From an uncultured Bacteroidales bacterium (lineage in GTDB: Bacteria > Bacteroidota > Bacteroidia > Bacteroidales > Bacteroidaceae), in NCBI GenBank assembly GCA_937906165.1, contig CALCYA010000008.1:1-38419 (forward strand): a stretch of DNA of 38,419 bases. The letters are read 5' to 3'. How positions within the stretch are numbered: position 1 is the first letter of the stretch; every line of letters begins with the position of its first letter. Under the pieces are notes generated by a model. That model was given only the letters and a program-made list of their open reading frames with translations. It was not told where the DNA came from and searched no databases. The position numbers and the translations under genes are program-made. This document shows, piece by piece, positions 31,695-38,419 of the stretch.

Positions 31695-32825
31695 GTGAAA
31701 TTCAATCTATTGCATACAGACAGCGGCAGCAATGCCCGAGCAGGAGTGCTCTCAACCGACCATGGTGAGATAAAGACTCCCATCTTCATGCCTGTCGGCA
31801 CAGTGGGCTCCGTAAAGGGTGTGCAGGTACCGCACCTCAAGGAAGATATCAAGGCACAGATAATCCTTGGCAATACATATCATCTATATTTGCGTCCGGG
31901 GCTTGACGTGTTGGAAAAGGCCGGAGGCCTGCACAAGTTCAACGCATGGGATCGCCCCATCCTCACCGATAGCGGCGGTTTCCAGGTATTCTCACTGAAA
32001 GATATACGCAAGATGAACGAGGAGGGCGTTGAGTTCCGCTCGCATATTGACGGTTCAAAGCACTTTTTCTCGCCCGAAAGGGTCATGGACATCGAGCGCA
32101 GTATAGGTGCCGACATTATCATGGCTTTTGACGAGTGTACCCCCGGTACAGCCGATTATGACTACGCAAAAAAGTCAATGGAAAGGACTCACCGTTGGCT
32201 CGACCGTTGCATGGGCCGGCTCTCGGAGACCGAACCGTTGTACGGCTACGAGCAACAGCTGTTCCCCATTGTGCAGGGATGTGTATATCCCGACTTGCGT
32301 CGTCAGTCGGCTGAATTCATAGCATCGAAGGGTGCTGCCGGAAACGCTATCGGCGGTCTTGCCGTGGGTGAACCTGCAGAGAAGATGTACGAGATGATAG
32401 AGGTTGTCAACGAGATTCTGCCCACCGACAAGCCACGTTACCTGATGGGTGTCGGTACTCCGGCAAATATCCTTGAGGGCATTGAACGCGGAGTGGATAT
32501 GTTCGACTGCGTGATGCCTACACGCAACGGACGCAATGCAATGCTCTTCACGAAGCACGGCATAATGAACATGCGTAACGAGAAGTGGAAATATGACTAT
32601 TCCCCCATTGAAGAAGACGGAGCTTCATTCGTGGACACACTCTACAGCAAGGCCTATCTGCGTCACCTTTTTGTGGCACAGGAGCTGTTGGCACTTGAAA
32701 TTGCCTCAATACACAACCTCGCCTTCTACGTGTGGCTTACACAAGAGGCGCGAAAGCATATTCTTGCCGATGACTATGCACGTTGGAAAAAAGAGATGTT
32801 GGCAGAGGTGACACGCCGACTATGA
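31695..32825 (+). CDS. tgt: Queuine/preQ1 tRNA-ribosyltransferase lacking zinc cysteines
   Basis: A 376-aa TIM-barrel enzyme that exchanges guanine-34 for preQ1 in tRNAs with GUN anticodons. The general base Asp92 is in TDSGGFQ. The nucleophile Asp271 is in VDMFDCVMPTRNGR. In the usual zinc region (CDCYTC before YSRAYLRHL) this protein reads GASFVDT (309-315) before YSKAYLRHL, so all three zinc cysteines are absent while the later IHNLAFY histidine remains. The same change probably occurs in related Bacteroidetes. It starts with GTG one base after the lon stop. Function is expected to be retained because both aspartates are present. Confidence 0.95.
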   Translation: MKFNLLHTDSGSNARAGVLSTDHGEIKTPIFMPVGTVGSVKGVQVPHLKEDIKAQIILGNTYHLYLRPGLDVLEKAGGLHKFNAWDRPILTDSGGFQVFSLKDIRKMNEEGVEFRSHIDGSKHFFSPERVMDIERSIGADIIMAFDECTPGTADYDYAKKSMERTHRWLDRCMGRLSETEPLYGYEQQLFPIVQGCVYPDLRRQSAEFIASKGAAGNAIGGLAVGEPAEKMYEMIEVVNEILPTDKPRYLMGVGTPANILEGIERGVDMFDCVMPTRNGRNAMLFTKHGIMNMRNEKWKYDYSPIEEDGASFVDTLYSKAYLRHLFVAQELLALEIASIHNLAFYVWLTQEARKHILADDYARWKKEMLAEVTRRL

Positions 32826-32883
32826 CAAACTTTAACGGCAGCAAAGCACAAACATAAAACCGACAAAATAAAAGCAGTTTGTA

Positions 32884-33987
32884 ATGAAATGGCTTGACTA
32901 CTTTAAACTCAAGAAACTTGACTGGTATATCATAAAGAAGTTCCTCGGAACATACTTCTTCTCCCTGGCACTAATCATTGTTGTCATTGTGGTGTTCGAC
33001 TACAATGAAAAGATTGACAAGTTCACCACCTCCAATGCCACGACAAGCGAGATCATCTTCGACTACTACCTGAACCTTGCGCCCTATTATGCAAACACGT
33101 TCAGCGCGTTGTTTGTCTTCATTTCGGTAATCTACTTTACATCCAAGCTTGCCGATAACTCCGAGATAATCGCGATGTTCGCATCCGGAGTCAGTTTCAG
33201 GCGTCTCATGAAGCCATATATGGTTTCTGCCGGAATCATTGCACTGATGACCTTTGTGTTGAGTGCATATATAATTCCCAGGGGTAACGAGACAAGGCTG
33301 GCATTCGAGCAGGAACATAACAGGAAAAAGAAGGTAGAGACGGCAAGCAACATACAGATAAAGCTTGACGAGAATACCATTGCATACATGGAACGCTACG
33401 AGAGCCGAAACAATATGGGTTGGCGTTTCTCGCTCGATGAATTTGAGGGAAAGAAGCTGGTGTCTCGCCTGACGGCCAACAACATTGCATATAATCCGGA
33501 CAAACCGGGCGTGTGGACAGCACGCCGTTGGGTCATCAGGGAGCTCAAGGACGACAAGGAGTACATAAGGTCAAGCAACAAGGAACCGCTTGACACAGTG
33601 ATACCACTCGACCCCGCCGACTTCCTTATTTCAGAGGGAGAGCAGGAGACCATGACAAGTCCCGAACTGAGCGCATATATCGACAAGCAGAAGGCTCGTG
33701 GAATGGACAACCTCAAGACCTTTGAGGTTGAGTACCACAAGCGAATAGCCATGTCGTTTGCGGCCTTTATCCTTACGATAATAGGAGCCTCGCTCTCATC
33801 AAGAAAAAGAAAGGGAGGAATGGGATTGTCACTCGGAATAGGCCTCGGCCTCAGTTTCTCCTACATAATGTTCCAGACAGTATCATCAGCATTTGCCGAG
33901 CAGATGCCTGTGGTCCTTGCAGTCTGGATACCTAATATTCTGTACACATTCATCGCGATATATCTCTATCGCAAAGCACCAAGATAG
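32884..33987 (+). CDS. LptF/LptG-family lipopolysaccharide export permease
   Basis: A 367-aa inner-membrane protein of the YjgP/YjgQ family, a permease subunit of the Lpt ABC exporter that extracts lipopolysaccharide for transport to the outer membrane. Hydrophobic helices lie at about 17-38, 60-85, 100-122 and three more in the last 110 residues (MSFAAFILTIIGASLSS onward). A periplasmic beta-jellyroll lies between. The N-terminal pattern DWYIIKKFLGTYFFSLALII is typical. I cannot tell LptF from LptG. It follows tgt by 58 bp and precedes a helicase gene by 6 bp. Confidence 0.92.
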   Translation: MKWLDYFKLKKLDWYIIKKFLGTYFFSLALIIVVIVVFDYNEKIDKFTTSNATTSEIIFDYYLNLAPYYANTFSALFVFISVIYFTSKLADNSEIIAMFASGVSFRRLMKPYMVSAGIIALMTFVLSAYIIPRGNETRLAFEQEHNRKKKVETASNIQIKLDENTIAYMERYESRNNMGWRFSLDEFEGKKLVSRLTANNIAYNPDKPGVWTARRWVIRELKDDKEYIRSSNKEPLDTVIPLDPADFLISEGEQETMTSPELSAYIDKQKARGMDNLKTFEVEYHKRIAMSFAAFILTIIGASLSSRKRKGGMGLSLGIGLGLSFSYIMFQTVSSAFAEQMPVVLAVWIPNILYTFIAIYLYRKAPR

Positions 33988-33993
33988 TATAAC

Positions 33994-35484
33994 ATGTATT
34001 TTGACGAATTTGATTTTGAAGATGAAGTGCTTGATGCACTCGACGCCATGCGTTTCGAGAAATGTACCCCCATCCAGGAGCAGACTCTGCAACCGCTGAT
34101 GGAGGGTCGTGATCTCATAGGCGTGGCACAGACAGGAACAGGAAAGACTGCAGCCTATCTGTTGCCCGTACTCAACAAGCTGTGCCGCGGCGGCTACCCC
34201 GAGGATGCCATCAATTGTGTTGTAATGGCACCCACACGTGAGCTTGCGCAACAGATTGACCGTCAGCTCGAGGGTTTCACATATTTCATGAACGTATCGA
34301 GCGTGGCAGTATATGGCGGCAACGACGGGCAGCGATACGAGCAGGAACTGCGCGGAATGTCAAAGGGTGCCGACATAATTGTAGCGACACCTGGACGTCT
34401 CATAAGCCACATAAACCTGGGTAACATCGACCTCTCAAAAGTGTCATTCTTCATCCTTGACGAGGCCGACAGAATGCTTGATATGGGTTTCTACAGCGAT
34501 ATCATGACCATAGCCAAGCAACTGCCGAAAGAGAGACAGACAATGCTGTTCTCGGCCACCATGCCCGAGGAGATCCGCCGTCTGGCATCAGAGATACTCA
34601 ATGACCCGTTGCAGATTACCCTTGCACTGGCAAAGCCTGCCGAAGGTATCACCCAACAGGCCTACGTGTGCTACGAGGGGCAGAAGATGGGTATCATAAA
34701 CAAGATTTTTGACACAGAGAGCAGCGAGCGAGTGATACTCTTCGCTTCGCGCAAGACAAAGGTCAAGGAGATTGCCCGAGCCATAAGGAAACACGGCTTC
34801 AATGTGGGCGAGATGCACAGCGACCTCACCCAGAGCGAACGCGATGAGATAATGTTCCAGTACAAGAGCCGTAAGATTGACATGATTGTAGCAACCGACA
34901 TTCTTGCCCGTGGAATTGATATCGACGACATACGTATTGTAATCAACTACGACGTGCCGCGTGACTGCGACGATTACATACACCGCATCGGCCGTACGGC
35001 ACGCGCAGGCAGCAAGGGACGAGCGATAACATTCGTATCGGAAGAGGATCAGGAGTTCTTCGGACGTATCGAGGCATTCATAGAGCAGGAAGTGCCCAAG
35101 CTTGAAGTGCCCGCAGAGTTGGGCGAGACGCCGGCATACGAGCCCAAGAAGAAAGCAGGAGCACGCAAACCCGCAAGCAAGCGTGGCCGTGGTGGAAAGA
35201 AGAACAGCAACGCGAAAGCCAAAGGCAAAAGCGATGGGAACAATGAGGGCCAGGGTGAAAGCAAGAAGGGAACAAGAAGCCGCAACCGACGTCGTGGTGA
35301 GAGTAAATCCACAAAACCCGTTGCCCTCCAAGCACCTCCTGCTGCAGACAAACCCACCACCCCACAGACGGCTGAAGCACCCGCAGCAAAGAGAGGCGAA
35401 GAGAAGAAGAAAAGACGAAATAACCGCCGTTACCGCCGTCCAAAGAAGACGGAGAAGTCCGACGGACAACCTAAAGGAGAATAA
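33994..35484 (+). CDS. DEAD-box ATP-dependent RNA helicase, RhlE-like, with basic tail
   Basis: A 496-aa RNA helicase. The Q motif (FEKCTPIQ, 21-28), motif I AQTGTGKT (45-52), Ia PTRELAQQ (80-87), DEAD (156-159) and SAT are present. The second RecA domain has DILARGIDI and HRIGRTARAG. From about residue 385 the tail is rich in Lys, Arg, Gly and Ala (KKAGARKPASKRGRGGKK onward), typical of RhlE/DeaD-type proteins that bind structured RNA in ribosome assembly or mRNA turnover. It is packed between the Lpt permease gene and a carbonic anhydrase gene three bases downstream. Confidence 0.95.
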   Translation: MYFDEFDFEDEVLDALDAMRFEKCTPIQEQTLQPLMEGRDLIGVAQTGTGKTAAYLLPVLNKLCRGGYPEDAINCVVMAPTRELAQQIDRQLEGFTYFMNVSSVAVYGGNDGQRYEQELRGMSKGADIIVATPGRLISHINLGNIDLSKVSFFILDEADRMLDMGFYSDIMTIAKQLPKERQTMLFSATMPEEIRRLASEILNDPLQITLALAKPAEGITQQAYVCYEGQKMGIINKIFDTESSERVILFASRKTKVKEIARAIRKHGFNVGEMHSDLTQSERDEIMFQYKSRKIDMIVATDILARGIDIDDIRIVINYDVPRDCDDYIHRIGRTARAGSKGRAITFVSEEDQEFFGRIEAFIEQEVPKLEVPAELGETPAYEPKKKAGARKPASKRGRGGKKNSNAKAKGKSDGNNEGQGESKKGTRSRNRRRGESKSTKPVALQAPPAADKPTTPQTAEAPAAKRGEEKKKRRNNRRYRRPKKTEKSDGQPKGE

Positions 35485-35487
35485 ACC

Positions 35488-36003
35488 ATGGCAGTAATTA
35501 AAGAGTTAAGAGGCTTCACACCTAAGATTGGTGCCAATTGCTTTATGGCAGAGACTGCAGCCATAATAGGCGATGTCACAATCGGCGACAACTGTTCCAT
35601 CTGGTATGGCACAGTGTTGCGCGGTGATGTAAACACCATAACTATAGGCAACAATGTGAACATACAGGACGGTGCAGTAGTACATACCCTGTACCAGCGT
35701 TCAAAGACCGTGATTGGTGACAACGTGTCAATAGGACACAATGCGACAGTCCACGGTGCCACAATCGAGAGCAACAGTCTCATAGGAATGGGCGCTACAG
35801 TGCTTGACAATGCCGTTGTTGAGAGCGGAGCAATAGTTGCAGCCAACGCTCTCGTTACATCAGGAATGCGTGTCGAAGGCGGCTGGATATATGCAGGGGT
35901 ACCTGCAAAGAAGATAAAACAGGTGAGTACCGAACAGCAGAAGGATATTGTAGAACGTATTGCCAACGACTATATAATGTATGCGTCGTGGTACAAAGAG
36001 TAA
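35488..36003 (+). CDS. Gamma carbonic anhydrase family protein
   Basis: A 171-aa left-handed beta-helix protein built from hexapeptide repeats (IGDVTI, GDNCSI, IGNNVNI, IGDNVSI). Metal-ligand histidines His66, His84 and His89 sit as in trimeric gamma carbonic anhydrases (YrdA/PaaY/CaiE group), with Arg45 and Asp47 in VLRGDVN and Gln60 in NIQDG. Many members are annotated carbonic anhydrase without measured activity; acyl-CoA-related roles are also known. It begins three bases after the helicase stop and is probably the last gene of the lon operon. Confidence 0.93.
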   Translation: MAVIKELRGFTPKIGANCFMAETAAIIGDVTIGDNCSIWYGTVLRGDVNTITIGNNVNIQDGAVVHTLYQRSKTVIGDNVSIGHNATVHGATIESNSLIGMGATVLDNAVVESGAIVAANALVTSGMRVEGGWIYAGVPAKKIKQVSTEQQKDIVERIANDYIMYASWYKE

Positions 36004-36071
36004 ACGGAAAGGTGAAAACGGATAACCGAATACGACACAGGATAACAAACGAAATCAAATAACAAACTATT

Positions 36072-38270
36072 ATGAAACATCTATTTTCATTACTGACTGC
36101 AATTATGATTGCAACGAATGTCATTGGTGGCAATGACATTACACTGCGCGACGTGATGTACGGTGGCTTCTGGCCCGAAACTTACGCCGCTATCAAACCT
36201 ATGGCCGACGGCGAGCATTTCGCACGCATGAGTCCCGACCGCACTATGATTCTCATGGGTTCTTTCAAGAACGGTGAGATTGTCGACACACTCTTCAATG
36301 CAGCCACAGCACGTGGCTTCGACAAGAAGCACATCGACGGCTACCAGTTCTCACCCGACGAGAAGCTTATCCTTCTGCAGACTGCGACACGTGGCATCTA
36401 CCGCCACTCGTTTACAGCCGAGCACTACATCTTCAACCGCAAGAACAACAAGGCCGAGGTGCTTTCACAGAACGGTGCACAGCAGGTTCCCAAGTTCTCG
36501 CCCGACGGCACAATGATCGCTTTCGTCCGCGACAACAACCTGTTCCTTGTTAAGCTGCTCTTCGGCAACAGCGAGTCGCAGATCACCACCGACGGTGAGT
36601 TCCGCAAAATCATCAACGGTATCCCCGATTGGGTATATGAGGAGGAGTTCGCGACAAACTGCTCATATGACTTCAGCGCCGACAGCAAGGTAATCGCATA
36701 CATCAAGTACGATGAGAGCGAAGTGATGATGTATGACATGCCAATGTACAGCGGTGGCCAGAGCAAGGAGTATTTCGACTTCAGCAAGCCCTACAGCTTC
36801 AAGTACCCCGTTGCAGGAGCCGACAATGCAAAGGTATCGGTTCACTCTTTTGACATCAAGAGCCGCGTCACACGCCAGCTCGACGTCAACATCCCAGAGG
36901 AGGGTTACATCCCACGCATCAAGTTCACCAAAGACCCCAACACTCTTGCAGTGCTTACCCTCAACCGTCACCAGAGTGTCCTTGAGATACAGGCTGTGAA
37001 CCCGCTTTCAGGAGTGAGCAAGACCATCCTGCGCGAGGAGAGCGACACATACCTCAATGAGCACACATACGCAGACATCGAGTTCCTCGACAAGTACTTC
37101 GTGTTCCAGAGCGAGCGCAGCGGTTACAACCACCTCTACCTCTACAACCTTGCCGGCGAGCTTGTACGTCCAATCACAAGCGGCAACTACGAGGTGAAGA
37201 AGTTCTACGGTTGGGACAGCAAGAAGAACGAGTTCTACTACTCAAGCAACGAGGGAAGCCCTCTGCGCGAGAGTATCTACAAGGTGAATGCCAAGGGCAA
37301 GAAGACAAAACTCACCAAGGAAGAAGGTACAAACTCTGCAGTATTCAGCAGCGGCATGAAATACTTCATCAACACCTATTCAAGCATTGACACACCGCAC
37401 ACCGTCACCACAAACGACAACAACGGCAAGCAACTGAAGACACTCATCGACAACAAGGAACTCAAGGAGCGCCTTGCACAATTCGACATGCCGACAAAAG
37501 AGTTCTTCACATTCACAACAAGCGACGGCGTGGAGCTCAACGGTTGGATGGTAAAACCACACGATTTCAACGCTAACAAGAAGTACCCCGTTGTCCTGTT
37601 CCAGTACAGCGGCCCTTACTCACAGCAGGTAACCGACAATTGGTATATCGGCAACTACGGCAATGCCATGTTCGAGAGCTATATGGCAGGTGAAGGCTTC
37701 ATCATGGTATGCGTTGACGGACGCGGTACAGGCGGACGCGGTACAGAGTTCGGCAAGTGCACATACCTTAAGATTGGCCAGTACGAGCCAGCCGACCAGG
37801 TAGAGACTGCAAAATATATGGCTTCACTCCCCTATGTAGACAAGAACAACATAGGTATCTGGGGCTGGAGCTTCGGCGGTTACAACACCCTCATGTCAAT
37901 GAGCCAGCCCGATGCTGTGTTCAAGGCCGGTGTAGCCGTTGCAGCACCAAGCGACTGGCGTTTCTATGACACCGTATATACCGAGCGTTACATGCGTACT
38001 CCAAAGGAGAACAAGGAGGGTTATGACAAGGGTTCAGCCGTTGTAAACGCAAGCAAGCTCAACGGTCACCTGTTGCTCGTTCACGGAACAGCCGACGACA
38101 ACGTTCACCTGCGTAACATGATACATTACATAGGTGCACTTACACAGGCCAACAAGAAATTCGAGACAGCGCTCTACCCCGACTGCAACCACAGCATCTA
38201 CCACGGAGCGAACACACGTTTCCACCTATTCGAGCAAATTGCCGACTTCTTCAAGGCAAACCTCAAGTAA
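36072..38270 (+). CDS. Secreted prolyl dipeptidyl peptidase, S9B/DPP-IV family
   Basis: This 732-aa exported serine peptidase removes N-terminal dipeptides, typically after Pro or Ala. A signal peptide occupies about residues 1-19. The N-terminal beta-propeller (about 25-480) has the Glu pair in WVYEEEF needed to bind the peptide amino terminus. The alpha/beta-hydrolase domain carries Ser600 (GWSFGG), Asp675 (GTADDNVH) and His707 (CNHSIYH). Length matches DPP-IV (about 720-740). It is likely periplasmic or outer-membrane associated and feeds dipeptides to peptidases such as the M20 enzyme in this window (inference). A strong terminator follows. Confidence 0.95.
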   Translation: MKHLFSLLTAIMIATNVIGGNDITLRDVMYGGFWPETYAAIKPMADGEHFARMSPDRTMILMGSFKNGEIVDTLFNAATARGFDKKHIDGYQFSPDEKLILLQTATRGIYRHSFTAEHYIFNRKNNKAEVLSQNGAQQVPKFSPDGTMIAFVRDNNLFLVKLLFGNSESQITTDGEFRKIINGIPDWVYEEEFATNCSYDFSADSKVIAYIKYDESEVMMYDMPMYSGGQSKEYFDFSKPYSFKYPVAGADNAKVSVHSFDIKSRVTRQLDVNIPEEGYIPRIKFTKDPNTLAVLTLNRHQSVLEIQAVNPLSGVSKTILREESDTYLNEHTYADIEFLDKYFVFQSERSGYNHLYLYNLAGELVRPITSGNYEVKKFYGWDSKKNEFYYSSNEGSPLRESIYKVNAKGKKTKLTKEEGTNSAVFSSGMKYFINTYSSIDTPHTVTTNDNNGKQLKTLIDNKELKERLAQFDMPTKEFFTFTTSDGVELNGWMVKPHDFNANKKYPVVLFQYSGPYSQQVTDNWYIGNYGNAMFESYMAGEGFIMVCVDGRGTGGRGTEFGKCTYLKIGQYEPADQVETAKYMASLPYVDKNNIGIWGWSFGGYNTLMSMSQPDAVFKAGVAVAAPSDWRFYDTVYTERYMRTPKENKEGYDKGSAVVNASKLNGHLLLVHGTADDNVHLRNMIHYIGALTQANKKFETALYPDCNHSIYHGANTRFHLFEQIADFFKANLK

Positions 38271-38284
38271 TTGAGATTGATTAT

Positions 38285-38330
38285 ACACCAGCTCCTGTCG
38301 GGAATGTCCGGCAGGAGCTGGTGTGTTTTT
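38285..38330 (+). terminator. Strong intrinsic terminator after the S9 peptidase gene
   Basis: A 17-bp stem (38285-38301 with 38308-38324, one G-U) has a 6-nt loop and is followed by GTTTTT, 15 bp after the stop codon. Confidence 0.92.
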
Positions 38331-38366
38331 AATGTATAAAGTTCGCAACCCAAACGGCATAAGTTA

Positions 38367-38419
38367 AACTCCTCCTCTGCCTGAGGGGAGGTGCCAGTTT
38401 ACTGGCGGAGGGGTGGGAG
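38367..38419. repeat. Palindromic G/C-rich intergenic element, cut by the window end
   Basis: AACTCCTCCTCTGCC is followed by GAGGGGAGG, then a GCCAGT/ACTGGC hairpin (38393-38398/38401-38406) and GGAGGGGTGGGAG. The CTCCTC...GGGGAGG layout resembles 16116-16262 and typical Bacteroidales intergenic repeats. The right end lies outside the window. Confidence 0.5.

Noticed and set aside
34588..35469. 293-aa minus-strand open frame, Cys/Leu-rich
   Set aside because: Antisense shadow of the DEAD-box helicase and its basic tail.

Overview
The window comes from a member of the Bacteroidales (Bacteroides/Prevotella-like). Promoters fit the Bacteroidetes pattern (-7 TAnnTTTG or the close variant TATCTTCG, with a TTG/TTTG about 19-21 bp upstream). 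Start codons lack strong Shine-Dalgarno sequences. The gene content is also typical: a 626-aa PurF-type enzyme, a DPP-IV-like S9 peptidase, a Bacteroidetes-type tryptophanase, and a zinc-site-less Tgt. The genus cannot be fixed from the sequence alone. Most of the window is ordinary chromosome.

Layout. 1-6.1 kb: a large CbbX/SpoVK-like AAA+ protein with an acidic N-terminus, then replicative helicase DnaB, then divergent ispE. 6.1-9.7 kb: an AT-rich thioredoxin-fold lipoprotein candidate, a YdeI/OmpD-associated protein, an FlK-like hotdog thioesterase and an MscS-type channel. 9.9-16.0 kb: a lipid/envelope block with an SDR oxidoreductase coupled to an ALDH3-type aldehyde dehydrogenase, then a BASS transporter, a PlsC-type acyltransferase and an Omp85-type barrel. 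16.0-19.6 kb: an accessory, partly decayed zone with intergenic hairpins, a truncated DUF3990 gene with a coupled small partner, tryptophanase, copy A of a dispersed repeat, an unknown 204-aa protein, and a frameshifted yjdM. 19.6-26.5 kb: carB and a PurF-family enzyme (carA absent), then an M20 dipeptidase. 26.5-27.9 kb: an array of tRNA-Thr 5'-half pseudogenes leading into an intact tRNA-Thr(CGU), copy B of the dispersed repeat, and trmN6. 28-36 kb: a diacylglycerol-kinase-like lipid kinase facing a tight run lon-tgt-lptF/G-DEAD helicase-gamma carbonic anhydrase. 36-38.3 kb: a secreted S9 peptidase closed by a strong terminator. The window ends inside another hairpin-rich intergenic repeat.

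The most unusual content is non-coding. (1) At 26632-27026 there are three about 104-108 bp units plus two deleted ones. Each full unit starts with the 5' half of the neighbouring tRNA-Thr, up to the anticodon, and then replaces the anticodon 3' arm and T-arm with an invariant hairpin-containing insert. A promoter-like sequence lies just upstream, so array and tRNA may be one transcript. (2) An approximately 105-115 bp structured element occurs twice (18474-18579 and 27105-27220); its two stems are preserved although the sequence differs. Protein-level points of interest are the broken yjdM, the truncated DUF3990 locus, a Tgt without zinc cysteines, and a tandem AAA protein whose first module appears to have lost its P-loop.
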